Shown: in pieces, positions 1-11,228 of the stretch
Layout: each line of letters opens with the position of its first letter
Numbering within the stretch: position 1 is the first letter of the stretch
Assembly: GCA_001247695.2 (NCBI GenBank)
Contig: LGRX02014764.1
Coordinates: forward strand, 9,647-73,646
Length of the DNA stretch: 64,000 bases
Reading direction: 5' to 3'
Source of the DNA: Cymbomonas tetramitiformis
Taxonomy: Eukaryota > Chlorophyta > Pyramimonadophyceae > Pyramimonadales > Pyramimonadaceae
The notes under the pieces: model-generated
What the model saw: only the letters and a program-made list of their open reading frames with translations
Told to the model about the DNA's origin: nothing
The model's database searches: none
Position numbers and translations under genes: made by a program

Positions 1-296
1 GAGAGTCAGAATGTTAAGATAAGTTAGGGCAGGAGCTAGGGTGACAAACCTAACTGCTAATTCAACTGTGCAATTCTGATACACAAATTGAAACCCTCTA
101 GCCGGCACAAGAGCAGAAACATACAGGCAATGTAAGTCCTGCTAAACTACTGAAAAGCTCTGCGTCAGCAAGTCAGATTGAAGAGTTCAAAGTTGTCAAA
201 GCAAAAGCATAAACCAAATTGAAGACCATGTTGAGGTCAAAGCACATCTCAGCACACCACCATTAAAGTGGTGTACTGCCAGAACCAGAAACATAA
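1..296. other. 3' flank / presumptive 3' LTR start of the gag element
   Basis: No gene is seen. On the minus strand a TGTGCTGAGATG stretch (about 245-256) preceded by GGTGG resembles the LTR start seen at about 16084 and 15552. It lies only about 40 bases beyond the gag stop at 297, so the 3' LTR of that element probably begins here and runs out of the window. Confidence 0.4.
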
Positions 297-3062
297 CTAC
301 TCGGGGTCAATGGCCAGAGGAGCACCGTCACCACAATGAGCACCGTAGTAGTCTGCAGTAGCACGGCGGAGTAATACAGGGCGGCCAAAGTGTAAGAAGT
401 CGATCACTGAAAAATCATTCGCCAGAGAATTTGACGGAGTTGGTGTTGTTGATTCGTCGATCACGGGAGGCTGCACCGCACCAGGGTGCTGCCAAGTGCT
501 GCCCGAAGGTGGCGCCTCGTCATCCGAAGACGATGCCGGCGACAACGGAGGACCGCCCTCAAATAAGATGCCAGGCGGCGGCGGCCCGGGATGCCACGGC
601 ACCGGAGCCATATAGAGGCCCTGCTGCCGCTGCACCCGCCGGTGGCGACGAGGCGGGATGGCACATGGCACCGTGACAAGCGGTGACCCCTCACTCCTGC
701 ACAGCACAGGCTGCCGCGCAGCCCGACCCGATACCTGCACAGGGTCGATGTCGTTGGCCACCGTGTAGGTGGCTGCTCCCACTCCCATGACAGAGATCAA
801 GAGAATGAAGGAAAGAAGGAAGGGCATCCCCCACAAGCCCGCGTGGGCGGGGAAGCCCCACGGAGGCTTTCCGCAGCCGTGGCCGCGGGGAGCACCGTCA
901 TGCCAATCTTCCAGAGCACCACCAGAGCGAGGTGCTCGGGCTGCGGGCGCCGACGAGTGATTTGCCGAGATGGCCGAGGCCCGCGGCTTCACGACGAAAC
1001 TGCCGTCAGCGAAGTCCTCGTAATCGTCCGTGTTGTAACCCGTGAGATCAACCGGTTCGACGGCGGCGTGGTTCACGGTCTGAACGAACCCAGCGAACTC
1101 ACCGTCCGCGTCCGCTGTGGTGGTCACCCGCGCCGATTGAAGTGGCGCGGGCTTCACACCTTCTCCCTGCGAGACAGGCATAGCAGGGGCCGGCACGGCG
1201 GATGCCGATGCCGCCGCACCACCTGCCGGAACCTGCTCCTCCGGTGCGGCCTCCGCTGCGGCGGGTACGCACACCAGAGCCGAAGCCCCCTGCCCGTTAC
1301 CGGCAGGAGGCGGGAAAGATGCGTGAGTGTAATGCACCTGCGGGTTGGCCGCGGAGTGAACCTCCGCGGCAAGATCGTCGAGCCTGCGGAGAATGTCGTC
1401 TCCCTCGGAATCCGGCTGCCGCTCCACGGTGAAGCCGTAGGCGGACACGTCAATGCCGCCCACCGCTCCCGCACAAAGCACCGCGGGCGGCCCGTACGCG
1501 GCCGCCGCACGCGCGAAGGACTCCGCCCCGTCATCCGCCGCCTGCTGGAACAAGGCACACATGGCGAGCGCGTGCACTCCCTCTGCGTCCTCCTCGTCGA
1601 TGGGAATGCAAAATGCCGCGGCAGAAGTGGGCGGGTGTTGGCGCCCGCCCAACGGGCAGTCGCGGTAAAAGTGATACGCCTCACCTTTTCCCGCCTTCTT
1701 GCACCTACCGCAGAATGGCTTGGCCCGTTGATCGTCGCGGTCGAATCCCACCGGTGGGGCCTTGTGGGTCCCCACACGGAATCCCCGCGGCTGCTGCCCC
1801 CGCTGCTGCTGCTGCCGCTGCTGCACCCGCTCCCGTTGTTGCCGCACAACCGGAGCGGCCTCACCGTGTTGCCGCTGCACAAGCTCCTTGAGCTCCGTGA
1901 TCTTTTGGAGAAGGGCGTCGTACTCACTGCTGGAAAGGTGCGCGGAGACGCCACCCGCGCCCGAAGCCACCTTCCCCCCGCCCGTCTGTGCCCAAGCCTG
2001 GTAAATCTCCACAACCATGGCACGGAGCGAAACCAGTGACACCCGAGTCAAGTCAGCGGCCATGGGATAGCGGACCTTCACCGCAGCGTAGAAGGTCGGG
2101 TCGAGGCGGGTGTAGAGGCTCAATTTTCTGGTAGCCTCCGTCGGTGTCCAGTCAGACGCCCTGTTATCCCGCACCAAACGCTGTTCCTTAGCCAAGATCG
2201 GCTGCGGGTCAACGTTTGCGGGATAACGTAACGCGGCGTGCTCCTCCTGCTGCGACTCCCGTAGTGCCACCGGTACACAGCCCTTGATAACGTCGATGAG
2301 AGCTCGCCGTCCATCTCGGTCAGTCGAAGAATCCGTACCAGTGAGCCAGACGTAGGCGTTGCTGTGCTTCTCCACCACGAGAGCCAGAACGTCGTACAAG
2401 AGGCCATTCACCTTGTTGACCACTGGAGCCAGAGGGTCGTCGAGGTCAAAGGCACACAGTTCCAGTCCGGCCGACTGAAACTCCGTACGCAGCTGCACCA
2501 CCAGGTCGGACAGAAGGCCAGCGTCGTCCGTACCGCGGAAATGATGTTTCTTGTCACCAAGAATATCCTCACGGATACTCTTGGCCCAAGCCCGATGGAG
2601 TCGCGCCTTGTAGATTTCGTCGACGAGCTTGGACTGCTCCTGCAGGTAACGCCTGACGGCCACGTCCTCGTCCACGTTCGATGCAGGGTTGGGGGTAGGA
2701 ACAAAAGGCGTAGCTGCCGTCGGTGTGTTCCGCACCCCGTCGATCAACCTCAAAGAGGCATCGATGTCACTGTCCCTCGTGAGGGACTTCTTGGATCTTG
2801 TCGTCATTCCCATCTCTAGAAAAGCCTGAGGGGAGGTGGTACGCTGCAGCACGTTTGGGTAGGGCCGCGGAGAAAATGCGACGCCACGGACACGGAACGA
2901 GCGGTCGGGCCATGCTAGCGAGGGGCGAAGGAAGATGTCGTCGAAGTCAAAGGTGCCTAGGTCACCAGCCCAAAACACGGCAGCAGGCGGGATCAGAGCG
3001 AGCAGAGAACCGCGAATATCGAACATTGCGACGACGAAACCCAATCCAAGCCGGCACCCCAT
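297..3062 (-). CDS. Gag-like polyprotein of an LTR retroelement, 921 aa
   Basis: Uninterrupted 921-codon frame. The probable Gag core begins near residue 84 (MGMTTRSKKSL), followed by a conserved block (about residues 95-330) containing DSDIDASLRL and HHFRGTDD. The same block recurs in two other places in the window (16.5-17.3 kb and 30.8-34.4 kb), which identifies it as a repeat family. A glutamine/arginine-rich stretch precedes a zinc-knuckle-like C-x2-C-x9-H-x4-C (CGRC...HFYRDC). The long C-terminal half is Ala/Pro/acidic-rich with one hydrophobic segment (PFLLSFILLISVMGV) that could span a membrane. No protease, RT or integrase motif is visible. The frame stops about 40 bases before the presumptive 3' LTR, so this looks like a gag-only, non-autonomous element. 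The residues upstream of position 84 are partly conserved in the other copies, so the longer start may be real. It is the only copy of the three with an open frame. Confidence 0.75.
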   Translation of the reverse strand: MGCRLGLGFVVAMFDIRGSLLALIPPAAVFWAGDLGTFDFDDIFLRPSLAWPDRSFRVRGVAFSPRPYPNVLQRTTSPQAFLEMGMTTRSKKSLTRDSDIDASLRLIDGVRNTPTAATPFVPTPNPASNVDEDVAVRRYLQEQSKLVDEIYKARLHRAWAKSIREDILGDKKHHFRGTDDAGLLSDLVVQLRTEFQSAGLELCAFDLDDPLAPVVNKVNGLLYDVLALVVEKHSNAYVWLTGTDSSTDRDGRRALIDVIKGCVPVALRESQQEEHAALRYPANVDPQPILAKEQRLVRDNRASDWTPTEATRKLSLYTRLDPTFYAAVKVRYPMAADLTRVSLVSLRAMVVEIYQAWAQTGGGKVASGAGGVSAHLSSSEYDALLQKITELKELVQRQHGEAAPVVRQQRERVQQRQQQQRGQQPRGFRVGTHKAPPVGFDRDDQRAKPFCGRCKKAGKGEAYHFYRDCPLGGRQHPPTSAAAFCIPIDEEDAEGVHALAMCALFQQAADDGAESFARAAAAYGPPAVLCAGAVGGIDVSAYGFTVERQPDSEGDDILRRLDDLAAEVHSAANPQVHYTHASFPPPAGNGQGASALVCVPAAAEAAPEEQVPAGGAAASASAVPAPAMPVSQGEGVKPAPLQSARVTTTADADGEFAGFVQTVNHAAVEPVDLTGYNTDDYEDFADGSFVVKPRASAISANHSSAPAARAPRSGGALEDWHDGAPRGHGCGKPPWGFPAHAGLWGMPFLLSFILLISVMGVGAATYTVANDIDPVQVSGRAARQPVLCRSEGSPLVTVPCAIPPRRHRRVQRQQGLYMAPVPWHPGPPPPGILFEGGPPLSPASSSDDEAPPSGSTWQHPGAVQPPVIDESTTPTPSNSLANDFSVIDFLHFGRPVLLRRATADYYGAHCGDGAPLAIDPE

Positions 3063-3445
3063 AGCTGCGGCCCAAGTCGCTCACCGCAAGCCGCTCATCT
3101 CATAATCTCCACTAATGCCCAAACGCGCAGACGCGCACCACCTCTCCGAGCGGCCGTTTAGCCAATCATGGCCAAACTAGCAAGTGGAATAAAGCGTGGA
3201 TGGGGCCACGACCTGCTGGAATATCCAAGTTCACAGATAATAGTGTGTGCTGTGAAACTGATATAGATAAACTCTCATAAGAAATAAACCCTAAGCTAGA
3301 TATATCCGGAACGGTCTCGCAACGGTCTCGGATACTAGCCTACACGACACGACGTGTGTCACACACGAACCTATAGATCGGTCGCCGGTCCGGTGTTGGT
3401 CCTAGGGGGTTCATATAGGGGCTGCACCGGGACTCCAAAGGCCCT
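3063..3445 (-). promoter_or_regulatory. Conserved 5' region (LTR/leader) of the gag element
   Basis: The same block precedes the other two gag copies (16160-16500 plus strand, 34440-34800 minus strand). Shared landmarks are GCCAATCATGGCC (CCAAT-like), CAAGTGGAATAAA and the CCGGGACTCC stretch. Conservation of this block in all three copies upstream of gag suggests the promoter-bearing LTR or leader. The exact LTR ends were not resolved. Confidence 0.55.
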
Positions 3446-3469
3446 TCTGACGGCAATATCTTATCCCAT

Positions 3470-3562
3470 ATAATTATATTCATAGGATATATAGTATATA
3501 GTATATAGTAGTATATAGTAGTATATACTATATATACTATATAGTATATAGTATAAAAGTAT
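3470..3562. repeat. AT-rich palindromic TATA repeat
   Basis: Tandem ATATAGTAT units run into their own complement (TATAGTAGTATA...TATACTATA), forming a self-complementary AT-rich tract. Confidence 0.8.
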
Positions 3563-3669
3563 TGACAACGCGTATGCGAAGTTCGTTACTTTGCTGACAT
3601 GACCTCACCCCCCTAGTCATTTTTGTACAAAATGTCGTGGATGGGCGGCAGGATTCGATGAACCCGAAA

Positions 3670-3720
3670 AGTGACTCCACTATATCGTGAATCGGGATTG
3701 ACGATATCGTGGAGTCACTT
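3670..3720. repeat. Long hairpin with nested inverted repeats
   Basis: AGTGACTCCACTATATCGT is followed, after about 12 bases, by its complement with one mismatch. Copies of TTTTGTACAAAA lie outside on both sides (about 3621 and 3730), and GGCGGCAGGATTCG/CGTCCTGCC flank these. This gives a nested inverted structure of roughly 130 bp, and no coding is seen. Confidence 0.75.
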
Positions 3721-3801
3721 CACTAGGTTTTGTACAAAAACCACTAGGTTTCGTCCTGCCCCCCCACATATATCCTACCACAGGCATAGCACACGCACAA
3801 A

Positions 3802-4874
3802 TGTCCACTACCCTTCGGTACATAGGGATGTACCCAAGGGCCTTAGGTACATAACGATGTACCTAAGCCGTACATATCAAATCAAGGCCCAAATCCAACG
3901 GTTTGTGCCCCTTGTAGTGACAATTAACCAACAGACACCCTCTTCTATCGATATTACGATCCAACATTCGTATCCGATCCGTATGATATACGTTTTGATG
4001 CATTCAAAATCACTCTTTTTGAAGAAAACAAAAAAACCCAGGTCAAAATAAATGGTTTCCCGTCATATTCGGCAAGCTCGTCATTTTTCTCTCTGCGAAC
4101 GTTCTGCTGGATCCTGGTAGTAGACTTCGATAAACTTTAATTCCTATGTATTTGGAGAATCCAAAAAAATATTGCCCCTCCGCGCTATTGACCTCGCTCG
4201 CGGCATCCGTTTCCAACATGGCCGCTCGTCGCGCAATAGGGCAGCTCCTCCAAGGACGCGAAGTGAAGGCACACGCTGCAGCCTTCGACTCCAAGTGGAG
4301 TTCCGCAAGCGAACGGCAGAAATCCGACGTTCCTGAGTTCTCCGACGGTGTCCATACAAGCCTCTATCTAACCCTACCTGATGAACATCGTTCACTCGTA
4401 CGTGCGAACCCCTAAGGCGAAATATCAATTTTCGTGAATGCACATGTTGTGGGATCAGTTATAGGTACTTACAAAGGCGTGTTGAGTGAAGGCGTGCTTG
4501 CGTATTTAAATGCAAACCCCTGAAATCACAACTGCCCTAAGGGGTGTTAAATACCATTGTAACAAATATGTATCGATATTCATCATTTAGCGGTCGCACA
4601 CATGCATCAAACGCGATGTACCTAAGGGATGTACCTAAGATTTTCGGAGTTTTGAAAATGTACATTTTCTGGAAATTGTCAATATTGATGACCTGCCTAG
4701 ACTATCGTATTGAGCTAAATACCATAAACCAAATGCTTCAGGACCAAAAGGAACATGTCAACAATGGCTGAAATGGGCCACACGACCCCGCGTCGAGAAT
4801 TTGGCTCACCGCGGCATTAGACGTACACGTATAGTTAGGTACATCGCGATGTACCTAAGCGTGGGTAGTGGACA
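3802..4874. mobile_element. 1073-bp TIR element with 4-bp target duplication
   Basis: The left end reads TGTCCACTACCC and the right end is its exact complement GGGTAGTGGACA. CAAA flanks both sides (3798-3801 and 4875-4878). The element interrupts a minisatellite, so the empty site can be read from neighbouring units. Both sub-termini carry palindromic TTAGGTACAT motifs (3842-3867; a perfect 24-bp palindrome at 4835-4858; also 4616-4640). No transposase is recognisable, so it is probably non-autonomous. The superfamily is not assigned. Confidence 0.7.
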
Positions 4875-5680
4875 CAAAGAGGTACACACATATCCTAGCA
4901 TAGGCATAACACAACAGGCACACACATACACACACACATTCTAGCACAAGCATAGCACACGCACACAAAGAAACACACATATCCTGGCATAGGCATAAGA
5001 GGCCTACAGATACACACACATCCTAGCATAGGCAAAAGATGCCTATGCTAGAATATGTGTGTGCCTGTTGTGTTATGCCTATGCCAGCATATGTGTCTAT
5101 CTTTGTGTGCGTGTGCTATGCGTATGCCAAAATATGTGTGCGTCTCTCTATGCGTGTGCTATGCATAACACACGCACAGACATATTCTAGCATATCTTGG
5201 CATACGCATAGCACAACACGCATACACAGATATACACATGTATCCCAGCACAGGCATAACACACGAACACAAATACACACATATCATAGCACAACCATAG
5301 CACACGCAAAGAGGTACACACATATCCTAACACAGGCATACCACTAGCGCACAAAGATACACATATATCCTACCACAGGCATACGCACACGCACACAAAG
5401 ATACTCACATATCCAAAGCAAAGGCATAACAAGCGCACACAGAGATACACACCTATCCTAGCACAGGCATAACAGTAGCACAGAGATACACACCTATCCT
5501 AGCACAAGCATAACACTAGCACAAAGATACACACATATCCTATCACAGGCATAACAGTGGTATAGAGATACACATATATCCTACCACAGGCATAGCACAC
5601 GCACAGAGAGGTACACGCATATCCTAGCATAGGAATAACACAACAGGCACACACATATACACACATATTCCAGCCTATGC
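4875..5680. repeat. Degenerate minisatellite of about 30 bp, with an internal orientation flip
   Basis: Units of the form GATACACACATATCCTAGCA + CAGGCATAACAC repeat with variation. Between about 5035 and 5200 the complementary strand of the unit appears, then the orientation reverts. A piece of the same array (3766-3801) lies on the other side of the TIR element. Nothing convincing is encoded. Confidence 0.85.
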
Positions 5681-5695
5681 TATATTAAACGCAGT

Positions 5696-5910
5696 AATGC
5701 AAACTGAGCAAAGCTTAGCTGAGTTGAGGTGATTTGAGTTGAGTTGAGCTGAGTTGAGCTGAGTTGAGCTTAGCTGACACGCTGACGTGAGCAAAACCGA
5801 CACGCTTAGCTGATATGAGCTCAAAAGCTAAGCTCTCAACTCAAACGCGTTGGCGCTGAGTTTGGCGCTAAGTGCTGAGCTAAGATAAACTGAGCTGAGT
5901 TGAGTTGAGT
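5696..5910. repeat. GAGTTGAGCT simple-sequence tract
   Basis: Repeats of GAGTTGAGCT/GAGTTGAGTT/TTAGCTGA with scattered interruptions. Confidence 0.85.
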
Positions 5911-6788
5911 GAATGCGTAATAGAGTGAGTAATGAATTTTTAGTGAGTGGTCCGTAGTGTGGGTTGTGAGGTTATGAGAGTGAATACAATTACCTTAATG
6001 CACGTTCGTTCTTCACATTCCCGCTCGTTTGAAGTTTCCGCCTTACCATACCCAACACCCCATGCAGTGTGAGAATAGCTTGGTTCCAAAACCTCAAAGA
6101 ACATAGTGAAAAATAACATGCTTATCTTGATCTTATGTAAGACCAGAAAGTGCGCGATACCATACCATACTTTCATAGTAATCACACATATCCTAAAAGA
6201 TCTAAAACACGGGAGCACATATGTGGAAAATTATTTTTGCATCAAAACATTACACCTCTTTGTGGCGCAACGGGAGACAAGTGGTCACAAACACAAGAGT
6301 GTCCGACCTACTCAAACCCAAGATGTCATACATTACAACAAGGCCAATACCTTGTTGCTCGCGGATCAAGGGCGCTCCAAACAAACCCACAGACCAAGGG
6401 TGCAGGCGCCTTCTTCTACAAGAGTAGAAAGCGTGACCACAATGGTTCCTTCAATGGCGCAGTCACCAATGTGTGGCCAAGGGAGGTCGTTTTTGCAACG
6501 CCACAAAGGAGGTGTAATATTTTGATACCTATGCTAAATAAAATATTTCTCACGGGGTTGCAGGATTTGCACCGACCAAATAAAATATGCAAACAGCTTA
6601 TATGAAAACCGAGCTTACAGTTGATATTGGTTATAGAATACTAAAAGTCAATAGCTAAAATAAGTCTATAAATTAAAACAAAACAGTTTGATAAAAATAA
6701 AATAAAATAAATAAATAATAAACCACCACTCTAAGTGGGGTAGGATTTTACCTAGAGGGAATCCGGCCCAGTTCGCCTAACTATTACC
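5911..6788. other. No gene recognised
   Basis: AT-rich sequence with short random frames only. An A/T-rich AAATAAAATAAATAAAT stretch lies near 6700. No domain or splice-supported coding is seen. Confidence 0.5.
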
Positions 6789-7240
6789 CAGCAGTTCAAT
6801 CGCAATGGTTCCACAGCGAGCTGGTTCAGGCACAAAGGATTGCACAATAACAGTGTCCTCCCCACTGAATCGCATATTTAGACTGAGGAACTCTAGGTTC
6901 TACCTACAGTGAAGGCAAGGAGCGATGTTGCTGTCCTAGGCACAGCAGTTCAATCGCAATGGTTCCACAGCGAGCTGGTACAAAGGATTGCACAATAACA
7001 GTGTCCTCCCCACTGAATCGCATATTTAGACTGAGGAACTCTAGGTTCTACCTACAGTGAAGGCAAGGAGCGATGTTGCTGTCCTAGGCACAGCAGTTCA
7101 ATCGCAATGGTTCCCGCGAGCTGGTTCAGGCACAAAGGATTGCACGATAACAGTGTCCTCCCCACTGAATCGCATATTTAGACTGAGGAACTCTAGGTTC
7201 TACCTACAGTGAAGGCAAGGAGCGATGTTGTTGTCCTAGG
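6789..7240. repeat. Three tandem copies of a repeat of about 150 bp
   Basis: Units start with CAGCAGTTCAATCGCAATGG at 6789, 6943 and 7091 and end with GATGTTG(C/T)TGTCCTAGGCA. Copies are almost identical. The second copy lacks GGTTCAGGCA and the third lacks a few bases at CAGCGAG. They do not encode a conserved open frame. Confidence 0.9.
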
Positions 7241-9030
7241 CATTCAGGTTTTTTTGTGAAGGACAAATGCAGTTTGATGCCTTACACGATTCTTATTAAA
7301 ATCGTGTGACTGTGCAAGAAATACTAACTAGCAAATTGTGCCGACAGGACAATTGAAAGCAAGTTTATTTGAGTGCAAACTAGTCTAGCAAAATCATAAT
7401 TGCATACTATTCGAGCAACTTGTCACGAGGCATATACCTGTGTTGACTATGCAAGGCCATCCCTCATCGAGTCGTTGAACAAGTGAAAAGCTCCCTGCCG
7501 TCACTATCCCGACACACACCCGACTCTCTTAGTTAAAAGAAAGACTAAACCAAGTGCGATGCAATAAAAAGCTCAAACAAGGACAAGAGCGTACCTTAAA
7601 TTGGCTGGGTTGGGTTTCACCCTAGGGCGTGCCGAAGGCTAACGCACTCCCAGCCTCATTTGAGCGAATTGTCTATCTAAAACAAAGTTCGCATCGTCGG
7701 ACCTTAAAAACTACAAGCACCTATATCACGATACTCGCTATTTATGCAAGTGCAAATCGCGCTACAAGTTGCACTGCTACTAACTGTAGTAGCAATGACT
7801 GCAAAAGACATGCTACGGAAAGCATGGAGACATACCTTAGATTCCCAGTGTTTCCACACCACCAGAGCCCAAAAGCAATTGGGGTGGTAACTGGGATCGG
7901 TGCGTCGGATATTTATATCCCGCCTCCTCGCCAAGAGCCATGGGGCGGTTGTTATGCAATTTTGAGTTGCGACACTTGGAACCTAGACTGGGCCTTTTTA
8001 GAAGCTAAAAAGGCCCAGTTTTTCACAATCCAGTAAAAACATGCAAACAGGCACACACACTTGTAAAATTCTATCGAAGAATTCAATTTGAAAGCACATT
8101 TTTCCAACTAGCTAGCCTAAAGGCAGATAACGCACACAAAACAAGTACTTAAAAATCACTTAATCATCACGTAACGTGGGAGCTCCTAGCCCCACATCAA
8201 ATGTCGAGCGTCCCTATACCAACTCACCTGCCCTTCAGTATATCACAATGATTCAACGTGCACCGGTGGATCCGGCTTTCCGATCTTGCAGGGGGGTTGT
8301 GGGCGCGCCTGGCGGGGATGATGTCCGCTCATTCCGGTGTGGCCGGCTGCCGCGGGCCATTTTCGGGGGCGTGCTCATGGGCTTCATTTGCGGGCGCTGT
8401 GGGTGAATTACGAAAGGAAAATAGGTGCCCCGGCAGGATCTACTCTCAAAATCTCGCACGAAAATTATGGGGTAAATCATAGTTTTGGGCAAGCGACAAA
8501 GTGCGTGGGTGTGTGGGTTACGTAAACACCAAACGCATCTTGCTTGCGGCGACCACGCAATGACCTACCACCTGCGGAAAATATACGGTACGCGAAAATA
8601 TCAGAAACTATTTTATACTAGCAACACAATACAATCAAATTATTTAGGCTGATCTAATCAGAGTTTGCAGTATGGTTTTCGGCTCTCGTGCTTTCAAACT
8701 TCGGAGACGCACGTAAGACTAAATGGGAAGTCAAGAGCTCACGATACTGTGTCCATCAAGGTGAGGTCGCCATGGCGCAGTCCGAGCGTATGCGCCAGTG
8801 ACATTTCTGCTGATGTCATCGATTACTGGAACGCGAAGAAACGGTGCAGTGCGTTCGGGATTTCCGATGACGGTTACGATCCAAAGCGAAACGAGAACGC
8901 GGATCGCGGACCATCACCATCGTTATGAGCACGCTCTCAGGCGATTCAGGAACGGGTATCGCAAAATGTCGTATGCAGAACACGATCGCTCCGCAACGGG
9001 GGGGAACGGGGAACAGTCGATTACGCATTC
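7241..9030. other. No gene recognised; one strong hairpin
   Basis: Intergenic sequence. A perfect 15-bp stem with a 3-base loop lies at 7987-8019 (ACTGGGCCTTTTTAG and its complement). A short GC-rich island (8260-8400) stands out from AT-rich surroundings. No coding is supported. Confidence 0.5.
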
Positions 9031-10203
9031 AGAACTGAACGCCGAATTCCAGATGTATCTCTTGACTGGATTACTGACCTGCCTATCACCACTAATGGGC
9101 ACGACAGTATATTTGTGGTAATGTGCCAATTTTCTCATCGCTGTCATCTCATTCCCTTCAGCATGACCTGGACAGCTCAGCATACTGCTTATATATATAT
9201 GCAGCATATCTTCAAGCTCCATGGTCTTCCGAGGAACATCATCTCAGATCGAGACCCCAGATTCACCTCTACATTCTGGCAAACACTGTGGAAATCTACT
9301 GGTACAAGATTGTCTATGCCGTCCTCACACCATCCACAGTCGAATGCAGCCAATGAGAGGAGCCATGCCTTCATCGAGGATATCCTCAGGTACTTTTCAA
9401 ATTGTTGATTCATGATTCGATTTCACCATCCTCTGGTTTATAAACTGATTAGGTGGTATTTTTTCATCCACAGGTGTTGTTGCAATGATACTTCAGCCAA
9501 TTCGTGGGAGGACAAGTTGCCTCTGGTGGAGTTTGCAATTAACAACACAGTTTCTGCATCAACTGGTTATTCACCGTTTTATCTCGACTCGATGGCGCAA
9601 CCACTTTCGCCTCATGACCTGGTAATCACTATTCCGCCAGAAGCTCCTGTTCCAATACAAAGAGCTATTCGAGATCATTTTGACCAGTACTCGGCTGTTC
9701 ATGCCAACGCGGTAGACAACATTTCCCGAGCAGCAGAAATTAGCCAAGCCAGATTCAATAAGACTCACATGCCTCGGCAGTATGCAGTTGGGCAGAAAGT
9801 TCTTTTACGGACCGAGTTTATTCAATGGACTGGTTTGACAGAGGCAGGCAGACACTTTAAGCAGCCATATATTGGGCCGTTCACCATTTCCAAAGTGCTT
9901 AGCCATGGGCGTGCATACGAGTTAGATTTCGGAGACCTCGATATCCGTATTCATCCGGTACAGCCTGTATCCAGATTAGAGCTGTACAATGACTCGATCC
10001 AAGCACCTTTGCCTCTGCCACAGATGATCACCGAAGAAGGGCAACCACTGTTTGAGATATCACATATACTCTCGGATAAGTTCACTAGAGGTGTCAAGTA
10101 CTATTTAGTGCGATATGCAGGCTACGGCCCTGAGCATGACACCTGGGTCAAAGCCACAGAGCTGACCAATGCAGCAGACATTATAGCTGCCTATGAAGGC
10201 TAA
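9031..10203 (+). pseudogene. Chromovirus (Ty3/gypsy) integrase C-terminal part with chromodomain, 5'-truncated
   Basis: From about 9043 the reading is integrase core: VSLDWITDLP (first catalytic Asp), HGLPRNIISDRDPRF (second Asp), and NAANERSHAFIEDIL (catalytic Glu). The frame breaks at 9390 and resumes at 9474 without loss, with GT...AG ends between (see the intron entry). The second part gives LPLVEFAINNT, a long integrase C-terminal region (GQKVLLRTEF) and a terminal chromodomain (YYLVRYAGYGPEHDTWV), then a stop at 10203. RT, RNase H and the HHCC zinc domain are absent upstream, so the copy is 5'-truncated. Chromodomains on such integrases are known to direct insertion to heterochromatin in characterised chromoviruses. 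An LTR follows at 11229. Confidence 0.8.
9390..9473 (+). other. Apparent 84-bp spliceosomal intron inside the integrase
   Basis: CTCAG|GTACTT ... TTTTCATCCACAG|GTG. Removing it keeps phase (AG|G = Arg) and joins the two halves exactly where integrase homology is continuous (...EDIL-R-...LPLVEFAINN). The intron itself carries stops. Confidence 0.65.
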
Positions 10204-11228
10204 ACATTATATTAAGCCTCATGCCCTTACTTCTTGTAATATATACTAATACATGTCGATCATCTATATACCTTGCTCTTAATGTTTATCATTATGTTGC
10301 ATAGAAGCAGGAAATTGATCCTTCCTTGCTAAAGGTGTAGTGAGCCTTGTACAAATCATACCCTTGCACAGATACGCACATGCGAGATATCATATCTGTG
10401 GATAAATAAAAACTGCTAAATGCTACCTTTGCCAAAACCGTGGTTTGTCATCGGATTCTTGGCCAGTCATCCGAAGCTACCGGAGATATCGACTGAGGTA
10501 GACGGAGTTGTGATCCTAAGTTGTGCTTGACAAACATAACTAAATAAATTTCACATTAGTACGTGGCGAATCCATTCTCACTCATCGCGATAGATGTTCG
10601 TCAAAGCGTGCGTACTGGACCATATTAGAGTGAGCAGACCGGGTAAGGATTATAAGTCCAATCCCGTTAAGCAGGGCCACTCTGTTTGCAATAAAACAAG
10701 CCCCCGGTGAAATAACTCCGGAAACAAACACGGGCTCCCCGTTGCCGCCTATGATCCTCCAAAGTAGCTTAAGGAGGGGAGGAAGGGTTGGGTGCACTAT
10801 ATCAGGCCGAGAATCGTTCGATTATAAATCGTTAAATCGTGGGATCATCGTTCGCAAAGCGACGACGGCTAGCGCAAATAATCCGTAACGTACACTTCGG
10901 ATACTTTGAATCGTCACTCTGACGCACGATACGTGTGGATCAATCGGTAATCCAGCGTCAATCTGTATCACGAAACGCAATTCATTGAACCTTGAAACGT
11001 CACTCTGAAATACGATACGAACTTCAAAGGGGGCTACATCCTAAGAACTGTAAGGTGAGGGACTTAAGTGGACTCAATTCCCCCCAATAACCTAAAAACA
11101 CCATGAGGGACGCCTCAAATCGGTGTAAGAAGACTGGTACCAGCAAGAAGCGACAACAACAAAGACATCATAGACATATACAAAGGTATGCCCGTTGTGA
11201 GGTCACAACTCTTTTAAGAGGGGAGATC
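10204..11228 (+). other. 3' non-coding region of the chromovirus copy
   Basis: No recognisable gene. It ends in a purine-rich AAGAGGGGAGATC directly before the LTR start, which fits a polypurine tract. Confidence 0.5.

Noticed and set aside
4043..4450. Overlapping open frames on both strands inside the 1.07-kb TIR element
   Set aside because: No motif, no preferred strand and the frames overlap in three registers; expected by chance in a GC-richer patch.
7629..8036. 135-codon plus-strand frame
   Set aside because: No domain and no splice context; its 3' end is formed by the perfect hairpin at 7987-8019, so it is more likely chance.
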